IMG/VR virus record: IMGVR_UViG_3300037862_000152
Location: 1-64,000 of that record
DNA: 64,000 nucleotides
Direction: 5' to 3' (one strand)
Source: a virus
Numbering within the stretch: position 1 is the stretch's first letter; each line of letters opens with the position of its first letter. Both the position numbers and the translations under genes were made by a program. The notes beneath the pieces are model-generated. The model did not search any database. It was not told the DNA's origin and worked only from the letters and a program-made list of their open reading frames with translations. This document shows positions 1 through 8,393 of the stretch, piece by piece.

Positions 1-930
1 GTGTCGGTAAAGCCATGGAGATTTGACATGGCCAGAAACGCGACCCTAGCAGCAATGCCTCAGGATCTAGACTATTGCATCGCCTTAGATATGGACGAAG
101 TGTTGCTCCCTGGTTGGCGCGAAGAGTTAGAACAAGCCCTCGAAAAGGGCACCACCAGGCCTCGCTATGAGTACACTTGGAGTTGGAAGAACTCAGCTGA
201 GACCTCCCCAGGGCTTGTTTACGGAGGGGATAAGATTCACTCACGTTTTGGCTATCGCTGGAAGCATCCAGTACACGAAGTTTTGACTAGATATGGTGAT
301 GAAGCAGAGACACAGAGCTGGACAGGGCTAAAAATACATCACCATCCAGATAATACAAAGCCCAGGTCGCAGTACTTGCCATTGTTGGCGCAAGCTGTGA
401 AGGAAGATTTGTACGATGACAGAAATGCTTTTTATTACGCCAGAGAGCTTTATTTTTACGGCCGATATGAAGAGGCTGCTGTCGAATTCAAGCGACACCT
501 AAATCTACCAACTGCTACATGGGCCCCGGAACGTGCTGCATCTATGCGATATCTATCCAAAGTAGAGCCGGATAACAGAGTTGACTGGCTAATACAGGCT
601 GTCGCTCAGGCCCCTGGTAGACGAGAGCCACTAGTTGAGTTGGCTCAGTACTACTACGAACAAGGTTCTTGGGATAGCTGCAGGACTTACGCAACGAATG
701 CATGCGCTATACCCGAAAGACCATTAGAGTATCTTTGCGAGGATTTTGCATGGGGTGACCTACCCTGGGACTTAGCCGCGGTTTCGAGCTACAACCTTGG
801 GCTGTACTCGGAGGCAGTGAGCTACAATACTACTGCTCTATCTCTAAGTAACGATAGTAGGCTTGCTGTAAATCAGCTTCACTATGATCATGCTTTAGAG
901 CAGCAGAGACTATCCTCGAGTAATGACTAG
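1..930 (+). CDS. Family 2 glycosyltransferase, 3' part (SunS/SPBc2-like, TPR tail)
   Basis: Partial gene: the reading frame is open at the first base of the window, and the visible protein starts in the middle of a GT-A fold, so the N-terminus lies outside. The DMDE at residues 30-33 is the metal-binding DxD-type motif of family 2 glycosyltransferases, and HHHP at about 113-116 fits the following catalytic region. From about residue 130 to the end the protein is helical with repeats of TPR character (YARELYFYGRYEEAAVEFKR, then similar blocks), as in the tetratricopeptide glycosyltransferases of SPBc2-type prophages and actinophages. It would sugar-modify a phage or host protein or surface glycan; the acceptor is unknown. 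It is one of only two plus-strand genes and converges on the primase-helicase gene. Confidence 0.75.
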   Translation: MSVKPWRFDMARNATLAAMPQDLDYCIALDMDEVLLPGWREELEQALEKGTTRPRYEYTWSWKNSAETSPGLVYGGDKIHSRFGYRWKHPVHEVLTRYGDEAETQSWTGLKIHHHPDNTKPRSQYLPLLAQAVKEDLYDDRNAFYYARELYFYGRYEEAAVEFKRHLNLPTATWAPERAASMRYLSKVEPDNRVDWLIQAVAQAPGRREPLVELAQYYYEQGSWDSCRTYATNACAIPERPLEYLCEDFAWGDLPWDLAAVSSYNLGLYSEAVSYNTTALSLSNDSRLAVNQLHYDHALEQQRLSSSND

Positions 931-954
931 TTACTAGATACGTTACTTATACAG

Positions 955-1011
955 TTGGCCCGTGTTTTTCTTGACAAGCTTTTGCCAAGGACGGTACGGG
1001 CCAATTTTTTT
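955..1011 (+). terminator. Long-loop terminator after the glycosyltransferase gene
   Basis: A perfect 9-bp stem (TTGGCCCGT at 955-963 with ACGGGCCAA at 996-1004) is followed at once by seven T residues. The loop of about 32 nt is long for an intrinsic terminator and contains a small secondary hairpin. It lies 25 bp after the stop codon on the plus strand. Confidence 0.6.
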
Positions 1012-1054
1012 GACATTTGCTACAGACGTAGTCTTTTTTACTCAATATAGGGTT

Positions 1055-1103
1055 ACCTATCAGTAGTTGATCACTTAGTTCAATTATGTCACTACTGATA
1101 AGG
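1055..1103. repeat. Inverted repeat between convergent genes
   Basis: A 10-bp perfect inverted repeat (TATCAGTAGT at 1058-1067, ACTACTGATA at 1091-1100) extends by three or four further pairs across a one-base bulge. The loop is 23 nt. No clear T-run follows on the minus side, so I call it a hairpin rather than a terminator. Confidence 0.4.
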
Positions 1104-1128
1104 TTCTTTTATTTAATAACTTTCAAAG

Positions 1129-3771
1129 TTAGATTAAGTTGCTCCATGAAACTTCAGAAGAATTGCTCACAATTGAGAGATTCTTGGACATATCTTTAAT
1201 TTCGGCTTTTGATCCAGTACCAACAACTTTTAGCCCTCTGTCAGTTATCTTCCTGTGGAAGGCTATCTGCGTCATTGGGCGTTCGCCGCGATCTTCACTC
1301 CAGAATTTATAAGTCATAAACAAGTCTTTTACACGCAAAGAGGCTCCAGGCATATCTTTTGTCTCTTCATCTAGGAAGATCCCAATTCTGTCTTCATTCT
1401 TTCGATAGACTTCTGCAGCTTCCTTCACAACCGTACACCAGCCAAGCGGGTCCGACTCTGAAGAGTTGAGGTACCTAATGGCACCCTCTACCGCCCAGGA
1501 AAGCACGGCTGGTAGTCCTCCGTCTAGATCAGAAAGGTATGGCTTTAGGCTACTGTCAGGCTTGTCAGGAATGTTAAGGAGAGGAATGGGCCTCAACCTG
1601 CGCCACATTGCATCATCGGTAATAATCGGCTTGTGGTTCGTAGTCACCCAGAGCTTACCTTGAGATTTAAAAGTAAAAGGTCTCTCTCCAGGAGATCTGC
1701 CCTGCAACTCCTGAGAACCAGTCATCTTTTTGACTTGATTCTCTTTCATTCGACCGCCATCAGGCAACTCATCTAGCCAAATCATACGTCGCCCCCTAAC
1801 CTCTGCCATGTAGTACTCGTCAGTCCTACTGGACATACCGTCATTAGACGCTAGGACCTGACTATCTAAAGAAAAAGCATACTCTTTTGTGCCCAATGCG
1901 TTTACAATAGTTTCCACAAAAGTGTTCTTACCAGACCCTGGAGGGCCATATACCAAGAACATAACGTCCTGCTCTACTAGTCCCGTCAGGGTGTATCCTA
2001 CGGCCTTTTGAAGCCATCTCTGATACTCTTCGTCTCCGTCTGTTACAAAGTTTAAGAACTCAGTCCAACGAATATTTTTTAGTCCGGGTGTGTAAGAGAC
2101 AGGTGTGTTTTTTGTCATATATAAATCTGGACGCCCCTTGAGAAGTTCTCCAGTCTTTAGGTCAATAATTCCATTAGACGCGCCTAAAAGATGTGGCTTA
2201 TCGTCCCACTGATCAACGTGAGATGTTATTCTCTCGTCAGTGTGCGAGCTGGCTATCATGTTGGAGATTCTAGTATTAGACTTACCTTGCTTGGCCCAGG
2301 AAACAAGCTCCTGCTTCTTTGAATCGTCTCCAGGGCCGTAGTTTATGACTTCACCGGCAATCATTGGGGAGACTCTTTTCGCAAGTTCTTTAATCTTTAG
2401 CTGTTCTACGTCATGCTTCCAATGGGCCCCGTCCCAATAAAACCATCCTAAACTTTCTGTATATCTTACTACTGAAGAGAACGCGTCAATCATGCGACGC
2501 CCATTGCCAGTATCAGTTAGTGTGCGATAACCTTCTCGACCACCGTCAGACTCACTTACGGCATCCACGTCGTTGGGAATATTTAGATTACCACCGCTTG
2601 AAGCCTGAGTTACAGACATACCTCTAGATGCTAAATCTTTGATTTGCTGACCAAGATTATAAGTAGGAGTTGGCCCCCCTGAGTCATCCGTGCCTCCCAG
2701 GACAATCGGAACAATTATGTCCCTGCTAGGAATCTTCTCCTCTTGGTTCTTAGCTGCCCACTCGGTTCCTTCACCTTTTACCCACTCGCTTAGACCGCCC
2801 CAGCCTAAATCAATCTTGGGATTATTGGCCACGAAATCAATTGCTCTATGAACGTGCATAAGCAGGGAGTTTTGCCCCTCGAGCTCCATTGGAGGTTTTA
2901 CCATCTCTGCGTTGAATCTAATCATCAATGTTTCGATGTAAGTTCGGTTTGCGTTATCGGTACCGTATTTGTTTGCCAGCGCACAGGCTAAGCGATAGAT
3001 GTCCACAGCACGAGAGCCTTCACTAATGCCCTCTTCCATAATTTTATCAACATCAACTTTTTCACCGGCAAATTCAAGCTCACCAATCCAGGACCAGTCA
3101 GCGGTTCCGTAGACTCCAGTGCCACGGGCCTTCTTCTTAGGTCGGATAACATTCAACAATTCCTCTGGAGCCTGCGCTATGTCCATCTCCCAGGGGGCAT
3201 GTCCAGGTTTCCATACGTAGTTAACGCCAGAGAAATGTCTAGATGGCGTAAGTAGTATGTATCCGTTGTGCTTAACGTCAATTCCGCCAAGACCTTCGCT
3301 TTTAAAGTTTCCTATGAACTTTTCGTTAGGGTCACATTTATATATAAGGTGACGACCACGAGTAGGCCTCCCTTGACGGTCGTCCCAAACGCCAGTTATT
3401 GCCTCTACAGTAGGAGGTAGGGCCCCTTCTGCGCGATTTTCTAGTGTTATGAACGACTCATCGCCGCCAGAGCGAGGGTCTACATCAATAACCAAGAAGC
3501 CGGATTCTTTAGCAAAAACTCCAACATTGTAGTCCGGATTGATCCCCCACCAAGTAGCAAGCTGCTCTAAGTCGTCCGTCGCTTGGGTATTCCAGTTGTT
3601 AATAGCCGGGTGCTTTCCAATTTCCTTGGAATCTATATGGGTCTTACCACAGGTACATTTACCGTCCCTGCCAAGACCGTGTACTGGTAGTATTTTCCAA
3701 CCGTACTTGCTGGCATAATAAGCCGCAGCAGGCCCGAGGCGTCCAGAGGACTCTTCCCATTGACTTGCCAT
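1129..3771 (-). CDS. Bifunctional PrimPol primase / SF3 (D5-type) helicase
   Basis: An 880-residue replication protein with two recognisable parts. Residues ~15-200 resemble the bifunctional primase/polymerase (AEP superfamily) domain: the metal-binding acidic motif is DVD at 96-98, followed by GRHLIYK and GIDVKHNGYILLTPS (~139-176). Residues ~520-790 resemble the D5-N/P4-type superfamily 3 helicase: Walker A GPPGSGKN at 609-616, Walker B MIWLDE at 663-668 and a sensor asparagine in TTNHKP near 712. A winged-helix-like tail follows. A CTC-GKTH cysteine pair near 39-41 could bind metal. It would prime and unwind DNA at the phage origin together with the family A polymerase encoded at 11.7-13.5 kb. 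It is last in the minus-strand genome order and has its own intergenic promoter region. Confidence 0.9.
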   Translation of the reverse strand: MASQWEESSGRLGPAAAYYASKYGWKILPVHGLGRDGKCTCGKTHIDSKEIGKHPAINNWNTQATDDLEQLATWWGINPDYNVGVFAKESGFLVIDVDPRSGGDESFITLENRAEGALPPTVEAITGVWDDRQGRPTRGRHLIYKCDPNEKFIGNFKSEGLGGIDVKHNGYILLTPSRHFSGVNYVWKPGHAPWEMDIAQAPEELLNVIRPKKKARGTGVYGTADWSWIGELEFAGEKVDVDKIMEEGISEGSRAVDIYRLACALANKYGTDNANRTYIETLMIRFNAEMVKPPMELEGQNSLLMHVHRAIDFVANNPKIDLGWGGLSEWVKGEGTEWAAKNQEEKIPSRDIIVPIVLGGTDDSGGPTPTYNLGQQIKDLASRGMSVTQASSGGNLNIPNDVDAVSESDGGREGYRTLTDTGNGRRMIDAFSSVVRYTESLGWFYWDGAHWKHDVEQLKIKELAKRVSPMIAGEVINYGPGDDSKKQELVSWAKQGKSNTRISNMIASSHTDERITSHVDQWDDKPHLLGASNGIIDLKTGELLKGRPDLYMTKNTPVSYTPGLKNIRWTEFLNFVTDGDEEYQRWLQKAVGYTLTGLVEQDVMFLVYGPPGSGKNTFVETIVNALGTKEYAFSLDSQVLASNDGMSSRTDEYYMAEVRGRRMIWLDELPDGGRMKENQVKKMTGSQELQGRSPGERPFTFKSQGKLWVTTNHKPIITDDAMWRRLRPIPLLNIPDKPDSSLKPYLSDLDGGLPAVLSWAVEGAIRYLNSSESDPLGWCTVVKEAAEVYRKNEDRIGIFLDEETKDMPGASLRVKDLFMTYKFWSEDRGERPMTQIAFHRKITDRGLKVVGTGSKAEIKDMSKNLSIVSNSSEVSWSNLI

Positions 3772-3837
3772 TATATTGAAATCCTAGTTATTCTATAAAA
3801 ATGCATGGATCTTTCTTTGTGCTTAGTGACTAATAGC

Positions 3838-3866
3838 ATTCTACACGTCACTATGAGAAATACAAG
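3838..3866 (-). promoter_or_regulatory. Candidate sigma70-type promoter for the primase-helicase gene
   Basis: On the minus strand CTTGTA (3861-3866) and TAGAAT (3838-3843) are separated by 17 bp. They lie in the 261-bp AT-rich spacer between divergent genes, about 65 bp upstream of the start at 3771. The -35 box is a poor match, so confidence is moderate. Confidence 0.35.
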
Positions 3867-4003
3867 TCATTAAATAGAAATAATATAAATTTTAAAAATT
3901 TACCACGTTAAGAGCACCCAATAGAATGTTTTTTATTGAGGTACAATTATCTAGAGGAATCCAGCAGGTTCAGTTGGGTATACGACATTCGCGCAAACTC
4001 AAG

Positions 4004-4027
4004 GTTTAAGTTTAGGTTTAGGTTTAT
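4004..4027 (+). repeat. Four tandem GTTTAR/T hexamers before a plus-strand start
   Basis: GTTTAA, GTTTAG, GTTTAG and GTTTAT follow each other directly and end 5 bp before the ATG at 4033. No normal Shine-Dalgarno sequence is seen here, unlike most genes of the window, so the repeat sits where the ribosome would bind. Confidence 0.6.
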
Positions 4028-4032
4028 ATTTT

Positions 4033-4455
4033 ATGACTGAAGATCAAATGATGCTGTTAACCGCTATAGCTGTAGCAATAACAACAATACTAGCAGCCTG
4101 GTTTGCGGTAGTTAGGTTAATTCGTCCCATGTATCTTGGTATAAGGCGCCGCATTTTAACCTGGGAGAATTTCATGGCCGACTGGTCGGGAGAGAAAGCT
4201 AGACCAGGCAGGGGTGCAACATTAGGGGTGATGGAGCGGTTGAGTGACATCGACGGAAATCTAAAAAATAATGGCGGAAACTCTTTAAAGGATTCAGTAG
4301 ATAAGGTTCATCAGAAATTAGATGAAGGAAACAAAAACATCTACAAGCTTGACAGGCGTATATACAGGATAGAAAAAAAGCTAGAGATGGATAGCCGCCC
4401 CGCGGACGATTCCACGCCAATAGAAAAGCTTATTGAGCGAGATAAAAAATCCTAA
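4033..4455 (+). CDS. Small membrane protein with coiled-coil tail
   Basis: A 140-residue protein with one strong N-terminal membrane helix (about 6-27), a basic juxtamembrane segment, then GVMERLSDIDGNLKNNGGNSLKDSVDKV and a charged coiled coil. Proteins with this TM plus 'NGG-SLKDAV' layout recur in actinophages and are sometimes called holin-like or membrane proteins; I recall the pattern but cannot assign a job. It is on the plus strand, and its last four bases overlap the end of the convergent WhiB-like gene, so transcripts of the two overlap. Confidence 0.7.
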   Translation: MTEDQMMLLTAIAVAITTILAAWFAVVRLIRPMYLGIRRRILTWENFMADWSGEKARPGRGATLGVMERLSDIDGNLKNNGGNSLKDSVDKVHQKLDEGNKNIYKLDRRIYRIEKKLEMDSRPADDSTPIEKLIERDKKS

Positions 4456-4922
4456 GGAAGTTTTTTCTTCTTCCTGTCCTCTTGGTTGTAATACGCCTCT
4501 ACAGCATTAGCGCTAGTTCGACTCTGCCAAGAAAAGCTACACTCCTTGCAGTAGACAACTTTCATAGTTGACCACCGCCCAGCATCAGGCCGGTCGATAA
4601 TTTTAGTACCAAGACTTTTAGTCTTAGCTTTACAGTAGGGACAGATTGGTAACCTCTTGTGACGCATCTCCTGACCCTCCCAATTAACTGACAGAGTTCT
4701 ACGTATTTGCTCCGGACCAAGACCTCCCCAGATTCCCCAAATTTGTTTATTATTTAATGCCCATTGAGTGCAATCTTTTCTTACAGGACAAACACCACAC
4801 AGTTTTTTAGCTTGATATTGCTTAGAGGGCTTGTTGGCAAAAAAGTTAGGAGTCTGTTCTTGATTTTCAGGTTTAGCACACTCTGCATCATCGTACCAAT
4901 CCGGCAAGTCTTCAAACATCAA
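4452..4922 (-). CDS. whiB: WhiB-family Fe-S regulator with C-terminal zinc ribbon
   Basis: A 156-residue protein. Residues ~10-80 are a WhiB domain: cysteines 15, 42, 45 and 51 (C-x26-C-x2-C-x5-C) would hold a 4Fe-4S cluster, and GIWGG at 63-67 is the family turn that contacts the sigma factor. WhiB proteins occur only in Actinobacteria and their phages and act with the housekeeping sigma factor at promoters. Unusually, residues ~90-130 add a second metal site, CPYC (94-97) and CKEC (125-128), which looks like a zinc ribbon, where many WhiB proteins carry only a basic AT-hook-like tail. The start codon overlaps the stop of the upstream gene by four bases. It is a candidate regulator of phage or host transcription. 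Confidence 0.9.
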   Translation of the reverse strand: MMFEDLPDWYDDAECAKPENQEQTPNFFANKPSKQYQAKKLCGVCPVRKDCTQWALNNKQIWGIWGGLGPEQIRRTLSVNWEGQEMRHKRLPICPYCKAKTKSLGTKIIDRPDAGRWSTMKVVYCKECSFSWQSRTSANAVEAYYNQEDRKKKKLP

Positions 4923-5284
4923 TTCTCTATCTCGACTAGCGTCAGATCGAATAGATCGATTAGTTCTATTTCGTTTTTTATAGAGTTACCGTCACTGTCT
5001 GAAATAGTTGGGTGATACTCGCCATCTTCAAAACCAGCCTGAAGATAGTTTATCACGGCACGCTCGACTAAAGAAAACCCTTGCCCCAAAGAATAAGAAA
5101 TCCCATCTCTTTGTAATAAAGAGGCGAGTGCACCTCTGACGACATCTTCGTTTAGATCAATATGGCCATTGGTATAATATATATAAGAACTCGTGCTGTC
5201 AGGCTCATACTCATTGCCCTCCCAAGTGAACCAGAGAGATTCGCCGATTCGTATATCCTTCATAAGTAGAATCTTACTACTCAC
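4919..5284 (-). CDS. Conserved-looking hypothetical protein
   Basis: A 121-residue acidic protein that I do not recognise. It is predicted mixed alpha/beta with no membrane segment and no cysteines. It overlaps the WhiB-like gene by four bases (ATGA), so the two are probably translated as a coupled pair. An internal ATG at residue 8 is an alternative start. Confidence 0.65.
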   Translation of the reverse strand: MSSKILLMKDIRIGESLWFTWEGNEYEPDSTSSYIYYTNGHIDLNEDVVRGALASLLQRDGISYSLGQGFSLVERAVINYLQAGFEDGEYHPTISDSDGNSIKNEIELIDLFDLTLVEIEN

Positions 5285-5322
5285 AAGCCTCTAAAAATTA
5301 AATACTACCGTAGATTACAAAA

Positions 5323-5577
5323 TTAGCTATTAAATGAGCTAGTTACACTCTTTTTAACCGATCCATACACTGTCACCTGATAGATTCCAGCTTCTATAGA
5401 ACTCTCTATCTCAGCCACGGTCTCGGCCTTGGGGTAGGATATCTTAAACTCGAAGTCCACTCTATTTTCTACCTCTTTTTCAGAGATATCAAGAAAATTA
5501 GCAACTTGATAAGCAGCTAAAGACTTAGCTTCGTTTATAGTAGCTGCAACTAGTTTTAATTCAAAACTTGTCCTCAT
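5323..5577 (-). CDS. Small hypothetical protein
   Basis: An 84-residue protein of unknown function. The pattern (beta strand, amphipathic helix AATINEAKSLAAYQVANFL, then two strands ending in YQVTVYGSVKK) suggests a small alpha/beta fold. It abuts the gene upstream (stop and start are adjacent at 5577/5578), so it belongs to the same transcript as 5578-6000. Confidence 0.65.
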   Translation of the reverse strand: MRTSFELKLVAATINEAKSLAAYQVANFLDISEKEVENRVDFEFKISYPKAETVAEIESSIEAGIYQVTVYGSVKKSVTSSFNS

Positions 5578-6000
5578 TTATTTAATTCTTTTCTCTAGCT
5601 TGTATGGAGAATAGTGGACACCTTTAAGCTCAGGTAGCTTTCCGTCCGTTGCGTTAAAAATAACATCTCCATACCTAACAGCCACCACATTACCGCGTCT
5701 CCCGTTGTGAGTGGGGCCGAGGTTTCCCTCGAAAGCGTCAGGAAAGACTCTAACTTCGTCTCCAACAAGTATATTTCCAGGTTGTAGGGCTATCCAAACC
5801 TCTTCTGTAACCTCTTCAAGGTCAATCGCCTGATTCAATGCCAGCTTCGAGAATACCTCTATTGTTTCTCTGGACATGGGTCCACTTAAATTAAAGTTTT
5901 CCCAAACTGAGAGGAGCTGCAAGACAGCTTTTCCACTGCCAATTTTCACTTTTGCTGCCTCTAACTGCTTCTTAACCCACTCGTGATTTACTTCAGGCAT
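5578..6000 (-). CDS. Hypothetical protein with SH3/KOW-like C-terminus
   Basis: A 140-residue protein. The first ~75 residues are helical; residues ~78-125 (VGDEVRV, then GRRGNVVAVRYGDVIF) look like a small SH3/KOW-type beta barrel, a fold often used to bind nucleic acid or protein. This fold call is from pattern only. It starts 18 bp after the glycosyltransferase-like gene and forms an operon with the next two genes. Confidence 0.6.
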   Translation of the reverse strand: MPEVNHEWVKKQLEAAKVKIGSGKAVLQLLSVWENFNLSGPMSRETIEVFSKLALNQAIDLEEVTEEVWIALQPGNILVGDEVRVFPDAFEGNLGPTHNGRRGNVVAVRYGDVIFNATDGKLPELKGVHYSPYKLEKRIK

Positions 6001-6018
6001 TTGTACCTCTCTTGTACT

Positions 6019-7005
6019 CTAATTAAATATTCTACTAGTTATTAATTGGTCTAATTGTTCTACCGAAGGGATGGCTCTCACATAGTCTTCTCGTTGCGTT
6101 TGTGCAAGGGATCTCCTATCTTCTGAGCTCATGTCTTCTATTTGATAGGCAAGTTTTGACCACGAAGGGCTAAAGTTAACTGTCTCTAACCAGTCGGTTG
6201 CAATTGGTGTGAGAGTATTCATTCCTTGAACATATCTATATGTCCACCAAGTTCCAACCTTTCTTTCCTGCGGTGGAATTATTAGCCCCACAGAGTCCAG
6301 AATTGTTTCGGTTGCTTCTTGATCAGGGTATCCCCTTTTGGACCTAACGTCCACTGTCTCGTACTTAATTGTTTTAGCTAGAGACTGTGACCAGCCTAAA
6401 TTAGCATCATCTATCGACCAAAACGGCTGACGTACGTCTGATTCCACAGGGTCCGTTAAATTAATAGCGTCAAGATTTAAGCTAATAATAGAGCTACCTA
6501 CATCTAAACCAAAAGACTTCACAATTGACTCATCCGACTTCCAGGGAAGTCCCGGAAAAATAGTTACAGGCCAGGCATTGTTATTAAGTTTATCTATGAC
6601 ATCTGGTATTGAGGTAGACGTCAAAGCTTCCGCGTACTCCCACCTGTTAGCATAAAAGGCAGGGAACAGTCCACTAATTAAATTCTTGCTTGACCTATTG
6701 ATGCTGTTTTTATACTGCCAAATCTGAGGAGAGTCAACAACTAATTTTAGTCTGGGATCATCCCAAAGTAAGTTCATAACATGAAGGCCTCCGTAGGCCT
6801 TGTTAGCACTGAGAGACGTCGGCGGGGATACCCCAACTACGACATAGTCATACTCAGCAAGGTCTTCCAGAGACCACTTAACACTAGGGATCGCCCAAGA
6901 AACTTCTGCAACCCTACCTACAGCTTTGGCCAAAGTGCCAAAATATCTAGTAGTTTTAGGGGGCTTACAGTGGTACGAGGACATTCCTGTAAATAGTATT
7001 TTCAT
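6019..7005 (-). CDS. Probable GT-B-type glycosyltransferase
   Basis: A 328-residue protein that opens with a Rossmann-like strand-loop-helix (MKILFTGMSSY) and continues with alternating strands and helices (YDYVVVGVSPP, LKLVVDSP). The C-terminal half has the helix-rich GxGxxxP-like region VGLIIPPQERKVGTWW followed by a long helix, as in two-domain GT-B enzymes. I recall actinophage proteins of this build annotated as glycosyltransferases, but no diagnostic catalytic residue can be named, so the assignment is tentative. Its start is followed upstream by a strong terminator, so it probably begins a transcription unit. Confidence 0.5.
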   Translation of the reverse strand: MKILFTGMSSYHCKPPKTTRYFGTLAKAVGRVAEVSWAIPSVKWSLEDLAEYDYVVVGVSPPTSLSANKAYGGLHVMNLLWDDPRLKLVVDSPQIWQYKNSINRSSKNLISGLFPAFYANRWEYAEALTSTSIPDVIDKLNNNAWPVTIFPGLPWKSDESIVKSFGLDVGSSIISLNLDAINLTDPVESDVRQPFWSIDDANLGWSQSLAKTIKYETVDVRSKRGYPDQEATETILDSVGLIIPPQERKVGTWWTYRYVQGMNTLTPIATDWLETVNFSPSWSKLAYQIEDMSSEDRRSLAQTQREDYVRAIPSVEQLDQLITSRIFN

Positions 7006-7023
7006 TTTGTCGCCTTAAGAATG

Positions 7024-7057
7024 TTTAGAGGGGCCTCTTACGGGAAGCCCCTCTAAA
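7024..7057 (-). terminator. Terminator after the DUF669 gene
   Basis: A perfect 11-bp stem (TTTAGAGGGGC / GCCCCTCTAAA) with a 12-nt loop sits just past the stop codon of the DUF669 gene. The T-run on the minus side is short. Confidence 0.65.
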
Positions 7058-7065
7058 TCAATGTT

Positions 7066-7614
7066 CTAGAACGGAGTGTCTTCTCCGCTTACTGGGGACA
7101 CCGGTGCTGCTGGTGGAGCAAAGGCCGGAGCCGGAGCTGGAGCTGGAGCTGGAGCAGGCGCGGCTGAAACTGCCACTGCCTGGGGGGCTTCAGTTGCAGT
7201 AGAGCTATCACCCTTGTGGTACTGGGAGATTTCATTACTGATGTTACCCTGATAGGTGCGGGTACCGATGGAGCCACGGAAAGTGCGGTTCATCAGTGCT
7301 GCCTCAATCTGAGCATTACTAGGATTTGACTTGAAGTACTCCCGATTTAGCCCAAGGATACCGATCTTCATGAAGAACATGTTGAGCGCCTTAGGGTTTT
7401 CAGGTGAGATTACAAGATTGTCCCATACGCGACGATTAGCGTGCGGACCACCCTGTACCTCTGTGGTTAGCTTAAACATGGTCTTACCAGTCTGAGCCAT
7501 TGTTGCCTTGGCATCAATTACCTTCAGTTCGTACTCACCTTTTGGTAGGGGCTCGTAAGAATTAGTAGTTTCTCCTGCTTCGGCAATTATGCTGTCCCAA
7601 TTTAGTGAACTCAT
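7066..7614 (-). CDS. DUF669-type ssDNA-binding protein with SSB-like tip
   Basis: A 182-residue protein. Residues ~15-130 match the DUF669 pattern (PLPKGEYELKVIDAK, then KLTTEVQGGPHANRRVWDNL), a phage family found next to annealing ATPases and thought to bind single-stranded DNA. Residues ~140-175 are a low-complexity Ala/Pro linker. The last residues, GEDTPF, resemble the acidic DDxPF tip by which bacterial SSB recruits partner enzymes. The gene abuts the Sak4-like ATPase, and together with the nuclease and helicase upstream it makes a recombination/replication module. Confidence 0.75.
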   Translation of the reverse strand: MSSLNWDSIIAEAGETTNSYEPLPKGEYELKVIDAKATMAQTGKTMFKLTTEVQGGPHANRRVWDNLVISPENPKALNMFFMKIGILGLNREYFKSNPSNAQIEAALMNRTFRGSIGTRTYQGNISNEISQYHKGDSSTATEAPQAVAVSAAPAPAPAPAPAPAFAPPAAPVSPVSGEDTPF

Positions 7615-8393
7615 TACTTATCTCCTGACTTATTTTTACTAGTGGATTCGGTCTTCTTTTCTCCGAAGACCATGTCGAGAAGACGCTCTACACCGAGATC
7701 GCCTTGCTCAACTATTTTTCCCAGGCGACCCTGAACTCGCTCGCCAGCTTCGTACTGACTTGTTCGCTCAACATACATCCTGCGGACTTTATATGGTAGC
7801 TGTAGAGGGTCCGGATTAGGGATCTCTTCAACTGTTATGGCTCCAAGTACATCATAGAAGTATGGAGCCTGAACTGCAAGCTGACCTTGGAGGTAGGGAC
7901 GATATACACCATCCTGACCTTTTCGTGCCATAGCTGTTAGTATCACGGCCTCGAGAGGTTGTGTCGGGTGCATCGTGAGGTCACGAAGGTCACGAAGTAG
8001 TGCACCCATGTGACGAAGTAGCTCGCCCCACTGTTGCATTTTCATTTGCTCTGTGCCAGCGATGTTGTCCATGCACTTAACCTGCAACTCCGAGATGGAG
8101 TCAATGATTAGGGACTTGAACTGGTGCTTACCGCTCTGAAGCCATTGAAATGCCTTCATGACAGTTTCGTATTCGCGGACTTGGACCACTACAGTGTCCC
8201 AAGTGCCGTCGGCTATTGGCGGCTCCTCCTTCATCGGATCCCAGTATTTGGCAGTAATTGGGAGGAATCGATGTCCACCCTCAACGTCCAACATGAGCCG
8301 AGGATAGGGGGACGTTACCGCAAAGGTTGATTTACCAACCTTTGATTCTCCATAGACCATTAAAGTCAGGGAGCGCTGTACGTCGTTAGACAT
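7614..8393 (-). CDS. Sak4-like RecA-fold ATPase (AAA_24)
   Basis: A 259-residue RecA-fold ATPase. Walker A is GESKVGKST at 15-23, and the hydrophobic strand with aspartate SLIIDSISEL near 95-104 is Walker B. Size and layout fit phage Sak4-type single-strand annealing ATPases, which act with a DUF669/SSB-like partner; that partner is the very next gene (start and stop share one base at 7614). It likewise overlaps the RecB-like nuclease upstream at 8393, so all three should be translationally coupled. Confidence 0.8.
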   Translation of the reverse strand: MSNDVQRSLTLMVYGESKVGKSTFAVTSPYPRLMLDVEGGHRFLPITAKYWDPMKEEPPIADGTWDTVVVQVREYETVMKAFQWLQSGKHQFKSLIIDSISELQVKCMDNIAGTEQMKMQQWGELLRHMGALLRDLRDLTMHPTQPLEAVILTAMARKGQDGVYRPYLQGQLAVQAPYFYDVLGAITVEEIPNPDPLQLPYKVRRMYVERTSQYEAGERVQGRLGKIVEQGDLGVERLLDMVFGEKKTESTSKNKSGDK

